The position numbers and the translations under genes are program-made. The notes beneath the pieces are model-generated. The model was not told the DNA's origin. It saw only the letters and a list, made by a program, of their open reading frames with translations, and did not search any database. A DNA stretch of 64,000 bases from CAZYBO01 sp964645205. GTDB taxonomy: Bacteria > Pseudomonadota > Alphaproteobacteria > Rickettsiales > SXRF01. The stretch spans positions 124,001 to 188,000 of the forward strand of contig CAZYBO010000001.1 in NCBI GenBank assembly GCA_964645205.1, read 5' to 3'. Numbering within the stretch: the first letter of the stretch is position 1; every line of letters starts with the position of its first letter. This document shows positions 26,547 to 37,609 of this stretch, piece after piece.

Positions 26547-27158
26547 ATGAAAAATATACTAATAACCACACTTGCAGCGTTAGCCATAACCTCTCCAGCG
26601 GTAGCAGAAGAAGGCACTTTCAAATCGGGTGACTGGATGCTTCGCGCCCGCGTGCTGGGCGTAATTCCTCAAGAGGACAGCTCTCTCTCCATCGGTGGCA
26701 CGGTGGATGTGGATAGCAGCGTTGTCCCCGAACTGGACGTCACATATTTTTTTACACCCAATATTGCGGCCGAGCTTATCGCTGCGGTAACGCCGCATGA
26801 CGTAAAAACCAACGCAGGTGTGGATGCGGGAAGCGCGTGGCTATTGCCGCCGACGCTTACGCTGCAATACCATTTCACCCAGTGCCCGATGGTGAAGCCC
26901 TATATCGGCGCAGGCGTGAACTACACGCATTTCTACAATGAAAAAGGCGGCGCATTGAATGCCGTGGAATATGACGACAGCTTCGGAGGCGCGTTGCAGG
27001 CGGGCGTCGATATTCCGCTTAAAGACAACTGGTATGCCAATATCGATGTGAAGAAAATTTTTATCAGCACCACGGCAACATTTAGCCCAAGCGGGGTACA
27101 GGCGGATGTCGATATCGACCCGCTGGTCGTAGGCGTGGGCATCGGCTACCGGTTCTAG
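26547..27158 (+). CDS. OmpW-family outer-membrane protein
   Basis: 203 residues from ATG 26547 (GAAGGG upstream). A signal peptide ends at VAE, then an eight-stranded barrel pattern: GDWMLRARVLGVIP, DVTYFFTPNIAAELI, LPPTLTLQYHF and KPYIGAGVNYTHFY, closing with VGVGIGYRF. OmpW proteins are small porins, FNR-controlled in E. coli, matching the perfect FNR box here. ATG 26520 is in frame but would give an atypical signal. Confidence 0.92.
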   Translation: MKNILITTLAALAITSPAVAEEGTFKSGDWMLRARVLGVIPQEDSSLSIGGTVDVDSSVVPELDVTYFFTPNIAAELIAAVTPHDVKTNAGVDAGSAWLLPPTLTLQYHFTQCPMVKPYIGAGVNYTHFYNEKGGALNAVEYDDSFGGALQAGVDIPLKDNWYANIDVKKIFISTTATFSPSGVQADVDIDPLVVGVGIGYRF

Positions 27159-27203
27159 GGCGTTATGTGCGGTACTGTTATCCATTTCGAGGAGGCACGG
27201 CAA

Positions 27204-27593
27204 ATGCAGTCAGCATGCTCAGGTAAATGCAAAGGCAATTGCACGCGCACTCCCCGTATGTGGGTGATTGCAGCGTGTGATGGCATGATCTCGGTGTTTG
27301 AAAAATCGCAGGATGGGCACCTGCACTGCCAGCCGCAGGGCGACAACAGCGTATTTCCCTCGCTGGAAGAATTCCGCTGGGCGGTAACGCGCGCCGCGCA
27401 GGGACGGAAATTCGATAAGCTGGTAGTGGTAGGCACAGCCAGCGATATAGCATGGCTGCGGCTTTCGTTACCCGATGAAGTCGCCAATGCCGTAGTCGCG
27501 GAAATCGAATATCCGCTGGTGTCCGGCTGGTTCAGGCAGCCCGGCGATATGAAAGGGCTTACGCAGGCGCTGGAGCACCTCTTTCAGGCCTAG
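27204..27593 (+). CDS. Host-attachment-like (baeRF-type) protein, copy 1
   Basis: 129 residues from ATG 27204, chosen for the AGGAGG 9 bases upstream; ATG 27165 is also in frame. A Cys-rich head (CSGKCKGNC) is followed by MWVIAACDGMISVFEK and KFDKLVVVGTASDIAWLRLS, then AVVAEIEYPL. This layout is that of the host attachment protein family, related to eRF1 domains, with no settled function. It is related to the gene at 50735-51157. Both lie tail-to-tail with an Fnr-type regulator; here the stops share CTAG. Confidence 0.65.
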   Translation: MQSACSGKCKGNCTRTPRMWVIAACDGMISVFEKSQDGHLHCQPQGDNSVFPSLEEFRWAVTRAAQGRKFDKLVVVGTASDIAWLRLSLPDEVANAVVAEIEYPLVSGWFRQPGDMKGLTQALEHLFQA

Positions 27594-28315
27594 CTTATGT
27601 CCTCGGCGTCGCACGTGCCCGATTCCGAGCAACTGCTGCATACGAACTCGCGCAGTTTTGTAACGTTTGCGACCTGAATCTGGGAGCCGGCCACGCTGAT
27701 CCCGACGCCTGCAAGCTGCTGCTGGCTGCGCGAAAGCGTCTCCGGTTTCATGCCGAGATAGGCGGCAAGCAGGTGTTTTTCAACCGGGATTTGTAACGTT
27801 TGGCTGACGCCGCCTCGGATGTTGCACAGGCGCAGCAGGAAACAGCCCAGCCGCTGGGAGGCGGACATGGTGCTCATATGCTCCAGTTGTAATTGCGTTT
27901 GTCCCACGCGTTCGTTGAGCAACGCCATGATGCTGGCCGATAGCGCTGCGTCTTTGCTCAAGACAGCGCGTATCGACTCTGCGGGGATCGATGCAAGTTC
28001 GGTGCCGCCCTCAATCACCTCCGCATGGTAGGGATAGTTAGCATGGGGAAACAGCGCCGCCTCACCGAACAAATCTCCCTCCGTGCATAGCCCCACGATG
28101 CTTTCTTTTCCGTCCGGCGTTTGCCGCGTGAGCTTCACCCAGCCGCGCAACACCATCCACAGCGCCGTAGCCGCATCGCCGTGATGCAGTATTGTATCGC
28201 CTTTTGGGAGAGTTTTCCGGTGCACCAGCGGCGCGATTTTCTGCCATATTTCAGGATGGCTGCGAAATACGCCCTGCTCATGCAAGGGGGCTGTGGAAGT
28301 TGCGCTGGGCTTCAT
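27590..28315 (-). CDS. Crp/Fnr regulator with C-terminal cysteine cluster, copy 1
   Basis: 241 residues. The cNMP-like sensor domain (about 20-140, GDTILHHGDAATALWMVLRG, CTEGDLFGEAALF) precedes a winged helix whose recognition helix reads KPETLSRSQQQL. The E-x-x-S-R pattern matches FNR, which reads TTGAT. There is no N-terminal cluster. Instead the C-terminus has C226-x2-C229-x5-C235, the spacing of E. coli FNR and the location used by Bacillus Fnr for its 4Fe-4S cluster. Likely the oxygen sensor acting on the FNR boxes nearby. A TATAAC hexamer 7 bases before ATG suggests a leaderless message. Confidence 0.85.
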   Translation of the reverse strand: MKPSATSTAPLHEQGVFRSHPEIWQKIAPLVHRKTLPKGDTILHHGDAATALWMVLRGWVKLTRQTPDGKESIVGLCTEGDLFGEAALFPHANYPYHAEVIEGGTELASIPAESIRAVLSKDAALSASIMALLNERVGQTQLQLEHMSTMSASQRLGCFLLRLCNIRGGVSQTLQIPVEKHLLAAYLGMKPETLSRSQQQLAGVGISVAGSQIQVANVTKLREFVCSSCSESGTCDAEDIS

Positions 28316-28373
28316 GCATCAAGTTATAGCATTTCGATCGCGCATTAGAAGCAAAAAAGGCCGGTTATACAGT

Positions 28374-31036
<2,663 letters not shown>

Positions 31037-31040
<4 letters not shown>

Positions 31041-32041
31041 GCGAGAGCGCTGCATGCCTTTGCGATCACGGCCTCCTCATCGGCAGCGACAACATATACC
31101 GACACCGCGCCCAGCCATGTCAGATAGCCGGTGATACGTTCGCGGATAAAGGCGCTGTTTTCCCCGATGCCGCCGGTGAACACCAGCGCGTCCAGCCCGC
31201 CGATGGCAGGGAGCAGGCTGGCGATTTGCTTTGCGGCGAGATAGCAATACAGCTCCACAGCGTCGCGTGCTTCCGGCCTTTCGCTGGCGGTCAGTTCGCG
31301 CATATCGGCGCTGATGCCGGACACGCCGAGCAACCCCGATTGCGTGTAGAGCAGATGTTCGACCTCCTCCAGTTCCATGCCTTTCTGCCGCAGCATGTGT
31401 AGCACGACGCCTGCGTCGAGCGCGCCTGTGCGCGTACCCATCATCAGCCCGTCGAGGGTGGAGAAACCCATGGTGCTGGCGACGCTTTGCAGGTTTTTCA
31501 TGGCGCAGGCGCTGGAGCCGCCGCCGAGATGCGCCACGATCACGCGCCCGCGCGCGGCCGTTCCTGCGAGTTGCGGCAATATTGCGGCGACGTGCTGGTA
31601 GGAAAGCCCATGGAATCCGTAGCGCTGTATGCCCTCATCGTGAAAATGCCGGGGCAGGGGCAGGCGTTGTTCTATCGGCGGCATGCTGTGGTGAAACGCC
31701 GTGTCGAAGCAGGCGATTTGCGGTATGGCGGGGTAGAGTTTCGATACTTCTTTGATAAGCGTGAGTGCGGCGGGCTGGTGCAGTGGTGCGAGAGGTATAT
31801 AGCTTTCCAGTGCGGTCATTACTTCGGCGGTCACTCGCACCGGCTGCGTGAAGGCCTGCCCGCCATGCACGACGCGGTGCCCGATGGATGCGATGCCCAT
31901 CGTTCCGGCCGAGCACAGCCACTCCACGGTTTCCGCCGCGTGATGGGTGACGATATGCCCCTTGCGTTCCAGCGTAACGCTGTCGAACGCAGCCAGCTTG
32001 GTGTTGGACGACCCGGCGTTGCAGGTCAGGATAACGCTCAT
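31037..32041 (-). CDS. ackA: Acetate kinase (short form)
   Basis: AckA interconverts acetyl phosphate and ADP with acetate and ATP. Motifs: NAGSSNTKLAAF, GHRVVHGG, PLAPLHQPA, FDTAFHHSMP, YGFHGLSYQHVA, HLGGGSSACAM and GTRTGALDAG. At 334 residues it is shorter than the 400 of E. coli, common in alphaproteobacterial copies linked to Pta. It overlaps pta by 4 bases. Confidence 0.92.
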
Positions 32042-32991
32042 GCTTTCCTCGCGCGTTTACGAAGCAGCGCGAGCGCGCACGACACGACGCGGTTTTCGGC
32101 ATCGCCCGCACGACTGGTCAAGATAATAGGAACTTTCGCGCCCAGCACGATACCCGCGCCCTGCGCGCCGGAGAAATAGCGCAATTGTTTGTAGAGCATA
32201 TTGCCGGATTCGATGTCGGGCACGATCAGTATGTCTGCGCTGCCCGCGACTTCCGAGCGAATGCCTTTGATCTCCGCCGCTTCGGGCGAGATCGCGTTGT
32301 CGAACGCCAGCGGCCCGTCGAGCACGCCGCCGGTGATCTGGCCGCGATCGAGCATTTTGCACAAGGCTGCGGCGTCGAGCGTGGAGGGGATTTTCTCCGT
32401 CACATATTCCACGGCGGAAAGAATCGCCACCTTCGGCGTGCCCATATCAAGCGCATGGAACAAATCGATGGCGTTCTGCACGATGTCTTTTTTTTCCATC
32501 AGCGTCGGGCGTATATTGATGGCGGAATCGCTGAGGAACAACGGCTTGGGGTAGCGCGGCACGTTCAGCACGAACACATGGCTCATGCGCCTGCCGGTGC
32601 GCAGGCCTTTTTGCTTGTCGAGTATGGGCTGCATCAATTCGTCGGTGGCCAGCTTGCCTTTCATCAGCGCTTCCACCTTGCCTTCGAGCACCAGCGAAAC
32701 AGCCATTTCCGCCGCAGCATGGCTATGGTGCGTGGGCACCATCTCGAATTTGCTTATGTCGCACTTCAGCTCTGCGGCCAGCGCGCGGATTTTATGCTCA
32801 GGCCCTACCAGCACCGGCGTGATGATCCCCGCCTTCGCCGCTTCCACCGTGCCCATCAACGAAAATGGATCGACCGGATGCACCACCGCCACCTTAAGCG
32901 GCGCCAGCCCCTTCGCCTTGTCCATCAGCCATTGTTCAAAATGTTCGTTGGAAGCGTTCTCCGCAACGGTACATGTATCGCTCGCGTTCAT
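32038..32991 (-). CDS. Phosphate acetyl/butyryltransferase
   Basis: The 317-residue protein has the Pta domain (AVVHPVDPFSLMGTVEAAKAG, VEALMKGKLATDELM, VLDGPLAFDNAIS and VPDIESGNMLYKQL). It exchanges CoA for phosphate on acetyl-CoA, feeding AckA for ATP. This short form is often annotated as phosphate butyryltransferase-like; I infer the acetyl substrate from ackA. I chose ATG 32991 over the longer frame for its GGGG site. An FNR box lies about 100 bases upstream. Confidence 0.88.
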   Translation of the reverse strand: MNASDTCTVAENASNEHFEQWLMDKAKGLAPLKVAVVHPVDPFSLMGTVEAAKAGIITPVLVGPEHKIRALAAELKCDISKFEMVPTHHSHAAAEMAVSLVLEGKVEALMKGKLATDELMQPILDKQKGLRTGRRMSHVFVLNVPRYPKPLFLSDSAINIRPTLMEKKDIVQNAIDLFHALDMGTPKVAILSAVEYVTEKIPSTLDAAALCKMLDRGQITGGVLDGPLAFDNAISPEAAEIKGIRSEVAGSADILIVPDIESGNMLYKQLRYFSGAQGAGIVLGAKVPIILTSRAGDAENRVVSCALALLRKRARKA

Positions 32992-33065
32992 AATGCCCCA
33001 TACCCCAAAATACAAAATGCAAAAAGCCGCGCTCGTATGCTTATAGCATGCCAGCGCAAAGAATA

Positions 33066-33100
33066 CAGGGGGAGCAGTTGGAAGCGTTGATCTGGGTCAA
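33066..33100 (-). promoter_or_regulatory. FNR box and class II promoter before pta
   Basis: On the minus strand TTGAC-CCAG-ATCAA (33087-33100) is followed by TATTCT as the -10, 29 bases from the box centre, the class II arrangement. It would induce pta-ackA-ATPase without oxygen. Confidence 0.7.
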
Positions 33101-33122
33101 ATAGGGGGTAATAATGCCCGCC

Positions 33123-34439
33123 TCATCCCATTGAAATTTCCTTTTGTATCGAGGCGTTACCAGAATGTTGCGCCGCTTCAACGATAACGCTGGGTTTCAA
33201 ATGGTAGCTATCGATATGCATACCGGCCTTCGCGAACCCATTATCCGCGATGGTGTTCGTGTAGGTATCCAGAATGCGAAACCCGTACTCTGCCGCGTAT
33301 TTTTTGAGGTCTTGGTTAAACAGCTTAATGACCTCTTTGACCTGTGGGAACCGGTTTAATTTTTCTTCGCCGTAATAGGCCTTACCCTCATTGAAGAGCG
33401 TGATGCTTACCGGGGGAACCGTGCATAGCGTGATGCGGTGCCCGCACAATGCGTTCAGTTCCGACAATGTTTTTACATAAGCGCGCACGGTCTGATCCAC
33501 CGTTTCGGCGATGGTTTTGTTATGCTTAAGCGCATAGGGCAAAATCCCTTCATCCACACGGCAATCAATCTCGCCGATCATCACCAGCACGTTCGACCCT
33601 TTGGGGATACCGAAGATGACCTTTTCAAAATAATGCATTATCACATGGGCATTCATTTGCGATTTTGCAAAATGCGCAGCTTTTATGCCGATTAAATGTT
33701 GCACGGAGCAATGAAGCGGCGTTCCGTCCAGCGTAACATTCACATGCGCGCAACCGAGCGCGTGGCTTTCTCCCACGACATAAAGCGTTTCCTCAGGGGG
33801 ATTTTCGTAATAGGCCGGATAGTCTTTTCTGAACTGCGTCAACTGATGGATGAGCGTGTGATATACCTTCACCCACACCATGATTTTACGCTCGGCCTCT
33901 GAGAAATCGTTCTCATTAGAACGTTGCGCCTGCGCGGTATAATGAATCTCGGTGCTGCCTGTTATGAATTTTGCAAGCGTCCACATGAGCGTGGCCTTGC
34001 ATTTAAAGGCAAAGGAGACGTTTTCCTGCGAAACGACGCGATCGACGAAACCATACGCTTTTTCCCATTCGTGATAGCCGTAATAGTGGTTCAGCAGCAA
34101 ATCGATGGCGAATAGATGGTCGGGAATCCGTTCTAACGCAGCCATAAGCGCCGCATCGTACCCCTCAAACCGCGCATTCACATAATGCTCAAGAAATAAA
34201 ACATGCGGCAGCTTGTAAAAAGGATCGATTCGCAACGCGTTCAGATAATAGCTCGCCGCACTCGACCAATTCCCGACCGCCTGCATAACCCTGCCAGCCA
34301 ACGTGTAGGCTTCTTTTGAATACGGATTCTGCCTCAACTCCTGCACCGCATAAGCCAGCGCGTTTTTCACATCTCCCGTCTGCAAAGCAAGCTCACCTAG
34401 CTTAATGGGGTCGGTGTTGGGCTGGGCGGGCTGGGGCAT
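33123..34439 (-). CDS. TPR protein with SGNH-hydrolase-like C-terminal domain, 438 aa
   Basis: Residues 8-150 form tetratricopeptide-like helical repeats (GELALQTGDVKNALAYAVQE, EAYTLAGRVMQAVGNWSSAA). The C-terminal half has SGNH-like blocks: VVGESHALG, VLVMIGEIDCR, TVPPVS and MHIDSYHLKPS (Asp-x-x-His). The block I serine is in GESH. No signal peptide, so probably cytoplasmic; role in surface sugar modification is only a guess. It ends near the FNR promoter and is transcribed away from it. Confidence 0.6.
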   Translation of the reverse strand: MPQPAQPNTDPIKLGELALQTGDVKNALAYAVQELRQNPYSKEAYTLAGRVMQAVGNWSSAASYYLNALRIDPFYKLPHVLFLEHYVNARFEGYDAALMAALERIPDHLFAIDLLLNHYYGYHEWEKAYGFVDRVVSQENVSFAFKCKATLMWTLAKFITGSTEIHYTAQAQRSNENDFSEAERKIMVWVKVYHTLIHQLTQFRKDYPAYYENPPEETLYVVGESHALGCAHVNVTLDGTPLHCSVQHLIGIKAAHFAKSQMNAHVIMHYFEKVIFGIPKGSNVLVMIGEIDCRVDEGILPYALKHNKTIAETVDQTVRAYVKTLSELNALCGHRITLCTVPPVSITLFNEGKAYYGEEKLNRFPQVKEVIKLFNQDLKKYAAEYGFRILDTYTNTIADNGFAKAGMHIDSYHLKPSVIVEAAQHSGNASIQKEISMG

Positions 34440-34486
34440 GGGGGGTAGGTCATTTGGATGAGGTGGCGACGTAATACTAAAACTGA

Positions 34487-34711
34487 TTACTTAGGTTTTA
34501 CCAAGCAGATATTTGTCTCCAGCAAATAAGCAACCATATCCCCTCTTTCCTGACACTCCTTCTCGGTTATGCCAGAAATTCTATCTGCCGTGCATTGCTC
34601 ATAATATGCCCAACAGCCCAGTGACCATTTATACTTAAAACCAAACCATAGAACAAAAGCTAGGAATAAGGTTAACAATAAAATAGTTATTTTATTGCCT
34701 TTTTTTGCCAT
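34487..34711 (-). CDS. Small membrane protein, 74 aa
   Basis: Translation from ATG 34711: MAKKGNKITILLLTLFLAFV, one transmembrane helix, then a Cys-containing outside part (LGCWAYYEQCTADR, EKECQERGD). Four cysteines could form disulfides. AGGA stands 8 bases before ATG; the frame is open to a TTG at 34738. AT-rich codon use. No family recognised. Confidence 0.45.
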   Translation of the reverse strand: MAKKGNKITILLLTLFLAFVLWFGFKYKWSLGCWAYYEQCTADRISGITEKECQERGDMVAYLLETNICLVKPK

Positions 34712-34850
34712 CTCATTATTCCTATTTTCAGTTTTCAAATCTAATGCAATTTTGATTGGGATTCCAACTCAGCGGGTCAAGACCGCTTTCGTTTCAAATG
34801 GCGGGGCATTGTAGACGCTATGCGAACCTGTCATGAAACAAGATCCCTTA

Positions 34851-35276
34851 TTATGCAGATAAATTCTGTTTCTCTTCTTCTTCGGTTGAAAGATACCAGA
34901 CGAAACAAATAGATTCTTTTGCGTTCTGATCGTTCAAGTGCTCATTGAAGTTTTCTTTGCCTTCGTTGATAAAATCATTTGTATTTTTCAGCCTCTGAAA
35001 ATCTTTGAGTGCAGCATCGGCAGCTAGGTTCACTCGCTCATTCCAAGGGAGCTTATTTGAAACCGTTTTATATGTATCAACATCGATCCAGTAACACTCG
35101 CAGGTTCCGCCATCGGCCAATCTAAATTGTAGTTGACCACCAATATTCAAAAGGCCAGCCCTTTGTCCTGCTTCAATAACATTAGGGATATCATCTATAG
35201 GCCAAGCATATTCTCTGCCTCTTAACGATGCTTTTTTAAGTAATTCGGGTGGCAAAAATGATTCTGCGGTTCGCAT
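34851..35276 (-). CDS. Hypothetical protein, 141 aa
   Basis: Soluble acidic protein from ATG 35276 (MRTAESFLPPELLKKASLRG). The central part GLLNIGGQLQFRLADGGTCE and a Trp-rich WIDVD strand look like a small alpha/beta domain. A TTG at 35315 is also in frame. Codon use is AT-richer than in flanking genes, hinting at transfer. Function unknown. Confidence 0.5.
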   Translation of the reverse strand: MRTAESFLPPELLKKASLRGREYAWPIDDIPNVIEAGQRAGLLNIGGQLQFRLADGGTCECYWIDVDTYKTVSNKLPWNERVNLAADAALKDFQRLKNTNDFINEGKENFNEHLNDQNAKESICFVWYLSTEEEEKQNLSA

Positions 35277-35503
35277 AGGTTCGACTGTATCATTTGGATT
35301 ATACAACAATATCAATCAGAAATCGAATCAGGTCAATAACTTGATTGCACTTACTTGTTCGAACAATGGCGGAGGACAAAACGCTCCACCCTAATTTACC
35401 TCCGTATCGCATTTCCTCGCTTTTTTGAAGCCCCTAAAACCGGTATGGGAGGAAGCGTAGGAAGTGCATCTGCGAGTTGAATATAGCCTAAAACCGTTAG
35501 AAA

Positions 35504-35830
35504 CTAGGCGCAAGCGACAATTTGCGCCAAGTCGTGTGTTGCGGCAACGACAGCGTGCGGAGCAACCGCCGTGCAAGCCGGATCCAGCGCATCCGTCATA
35601 TAATCCTCACAATCGTTAGCTACCTGTAGCTTCAGCAGGATTCCGTGCAGGGACGCAGTGGGCTTATACAAAAAAGCATTCAAGGCTTTCCTGGCTATTT
35701 TGTCCGCCTTGAGGAAGCGTGGATGCGTGAAGTCTTCGTCCACTTCGTCATATACGCAGTTGGCGTTGAATTCCTCGATGCACCAGGCGGTGTATAAATC
35801 AAGGATGGTGGAATCGTCATTTGGGGTCAT
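35504..35830 (-). CDS. Hypothetical protein, 108 aa
   Basis: Soluble, mostly helical (STILDLYTAWCIEEFNANC). It begins 14 bases inside the end of the membrane-protein gene before it, suggesting an operon with the XRE regulator. No family recognised. The 227-base stretch downstream (35277-35503) holds no gene I can support. Confidence 0.5.
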   Translation of the reverse strand: MTPNDDSTILDLYTAWCIEEFNANCVYDEVDEDFTHPRFLKADKIARKALNAFLYKPTASLHGILLKLQVANDCEDYMTDALDPACTAVAPHAVVAATHDLAQIVACA

Positions 35831-36080
35831 AATGGCTCCTTCTCTTATTGAACATGGTGTTTTTCTTCCTGCGCCAGCTATGCCACGCCAGCGTGATACC
35901 GGTCAGCAGGCCAAGGCCGGTGCAAAGCCACAGCATGGTGCCGGCCGCGATCCATCCCAGCGATACCAGCACCCAGGCGCCGCCAAAATAGAATCCTATC
36001 GAACCGAGATACAGGCCAATAAAGAAATCCCCCACCGGCGATTCCTTCGGCTCCGGCTCGCCATAGACACGGTAGCCCAT
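35817..36080 (-). CDS. Small membrane protein, 87 aa
   Basis: From ATG 36080, with GGAGG 6 bases upstream inside the XRE gene's end. A polar head (MGYRVYGEPEPKESPVGDFF) is followed by about two transmembrane helices (IGLYLGSIGFYFGGAWVLVS and GTMLWLCTGLGLLTGITLAW) and a basic tail. Function unknown; it sits between the XRE regulator and the 108-aa gene. Confidence 0.55.
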   Translation of the reverse strand: MGYRVYGEPEPKESPVGDFFIGLYLGSIGFYFGGAWVLVSLGWIAAGTMLWLCTGLGLLTGITLAWHSWRRKKNTMFNKRRSHYDPK

Positions 36081-36081
36081 A

Positions 36082-36441
36082 TCAACCTCCATTATCCGCC
36101 AGCGCGCGCACCAGGTCACAGACGCGGTTTTGTATTTCTGTTGAGCCGATGCGCTCGAAATTCTGGATCAGGTGAAGCGCCTTGCGGCTGGAAACAGGCA
36201 GCGGCGTGGCGTCATCGGCAGACAGGGCGTCCTGAAACAAATCCCCCACCGTACAGCCGAACACTTTGCTCAATTGCAGCAATTTGGCCGGAGAGACGGC
36301 GTTGTGCCCTTTTTCGTATTTCTGCACTTGCTGGAACGTGATGCCGAGCGAATTCGCCAGCGCCGACTGGCTATAACCCTTGAGGGAACGCCTAACGCGG
36401 ATGTTTTTTCCGATAACGATATTTATTTCTTTTTCCGGCAC
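36082..36441 (-). CDS. XRE-family transcriptional regulator
   Basis: The HTH domain (IGKNIRVRRSLKGYSQSALANSLGITFQQVQKYEKG) is of the Cro/C1 type common in alphaproteobacteria, followed by a helical tail. It probably represses its own operon. The start is uncertain: I use GTG 36441 with GGGGAG upstream (119 aa); TTG at 36471 would add ten residues. Two coupled small genes follow. Confidence 0.75.
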   Translation of the reverse strand: MPEKEINIVIGKNIRVRRSLKGYSQSALANSLGITFQQVQKYEKGHNAVSPAKLLQLSKVFGCTVGDLFQDALSADDATPLPVSSRKALHLIQNFERIGSTEIQNRVCDLVRALADNGG

Positions 36442-36821
36442 ATCGCTCCCCGCCAATCCATGAATCCGCAAGGCGTTACCCTCGCGGACTCACTTATTGA
36501 ACTCGTTGGATTGCACCAGCCGGTCGGCGGCATGGTGCCGGGAGGTTGAATCGCCGGATTAGGGCGCAGGCTTATTCCCCTTGCGGGTGTTATATTCGGC
36601 CCACTCCCGACGCATGTGCGCGGAAGCAGGGCTTTTTGACACGAGCCTACTTAAAACTTATCGCATAATCCGGGGATTCAAGCCCCCTCGGTACACACGA
36701 TAGCCCTAAGAGGGATGAATTGTCAAAAGGTTAAGAGTTGTCTCTTGCAATATAAAAAAACTGAGGGATAGGGTAGTATTTAGCGTATAAGGTACGGAAC
36801 AACCAACGAACGGATAGGATT
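36442..36821. other. Intergenic region before the cnr-like locus
   Basis: No firm gene. A 27-codon frame on the minus strand (36559-36642, GTG start, ending EYNTRKGNKPAP) looks protein-like but lacks a clear ribosome binding site. GGGGATTCAAGCCCC (36672-36686) resembles a tRNA T arm but no tRNA can be folded. The last 80 bases are AT-rich and should hold the promoter of the following operon. Confidence 0.35.
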
Positions 36822-37160
36822 ATGATGCGTAAAATATTAGACCGGCTGCTGGCCCTGCATTTCCGGGAAGCGCCCGCCGATCACCGGCTTGACCGGCTGG
36901 AGCAGGACGTCTGGCGCAGGATTCATGCGGTGGGCGCGGAAGCGGCGTTGCCGTGGCAGGAGAAAATGTTGCTGGCGTTCGGGGTGCCGCGCTTCCAATT
37001 GGCCTCGCTGCTTGCCGCGCTTGTTCTGGGCATTTCTCTGAGTCCGGCGATTCCGCTGGGTAATACGGCAAAAGCCGATTACGTCGCCTTGCCGGACATG
37101 CAGGTGTTCACCCTGCACGCGCCGTACCTGACCGCCAACCTGATCGAACAAAGCAAATGA
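36822..37160 (+). CDS. CnrY-like membrane-bound anti-sigma factor (putative), 112 aa
   Basis: An N-terminal cytoplasmic segment (about 1-55, basic, helical) precedes one transmembrane helix (about 58-78, FQLASLLAALVLGISLS) and a short periplasmic end. Size, topology and place directly before a CnrX-like sensor and an ECF sigma factor match CnrY, which holds the sigma factor at the membrane. Sequence similarity alone is weak. It overlaps the next gene by 4 bases. Confidence 0.6.
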   Translation: MMRKILDRLLALHFREAPADHRLDRLEQDVWRRIHAVGAEAALPWQEKMLLAFGVPRFQLASLLAALVLGISLSPAIPLGNTAKADYVALPDMQVFTLHAPYLTANLIEQSK

Positions 37161-37609
37161 AAAGACGCTACGTCACCGCTGCTGTATTTCTGTTGATCGT
37201 GCTGGCCACCGCGTTCGGCGGTCTTTACCTCGGCCAGCATTTCATGCGCCTGCCGGATACGCATTACGCAGGCGATTCTGGCAACTGGCACCGGATACTG
37301 CATGATAAACTGCACATCACGCCGGAGCAGGATGTCAAACTAGAAGAGATTGAAAAGCATTACCGCCAGCGCCGCCAATACCTCGAAGAACAGCTGCGGT
37401 TGGCCAACATGGATCTGGCGGAAGCGATCAAGGCGGATAAATCGCTCAGTCCGCGGGTGCAGGCGGCAACCGACAAGATTCATTACGCGATGGGCGAATT
37501 GCAGAAAGCCACGCTGGAGCACCTGTTCGAGATGCGGCCTATCCTGACCAATGAGCAGAACCGTAAACTGGAGCAGATGGTCACCGATGCGCTTTACGAG
37601 AATAGATAA
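37157..37609 (+). CDS. CnrX-like periplasmic Ni/Co sensor
   Basis: 150 residues: one N-terminal membrane anchor (about 6-26) and a periplasmic helical hook. H45, H49, E66, H122 and M126 keep exactly the spacing of the CnrX metal ligands as I recall them (H42, H46, E63, H119, M123; constant offset 3). CnrX binds Ni or Co and releases the sigma factor through CnrY. The alternative is a generic ZraP-like heavy-metal resistance protein; the five-ligand match argues for CnrX. Confidence 0.8.
   Translation: MKRRYVTAAVFLLIVLATAFGGLYLGQHFMRLPDTHYAGDSGNWHRILHDKLHITPEQDVKLEEIEKHYRQRRQYLEEQLRLANMDLAEAIKADKSLSPRVQAATDKIHYAMGELQKATLEHLFEMRPILTNEQNRKLEQMVTDALYENR

Noticed and set aside
36559..36642. 27-codon frame on the minus strand ending NTRKGNKPAP
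   Set aside because: Protein-like ending but GTG start, no clear ribosome binding site and no neighbour coupling. Kept only as a remark in the intergenic entry.
36660..36700. tRNA-like 3' end (GGGGATTCAAGCCCC followed by CTCGGTACAC)
   Set aside because: The T stem has a mismatch at the loop-closing pair, no CCA follows, and no anticodon or D arm can be folded upstream. It may be chance or a decayed fragment.
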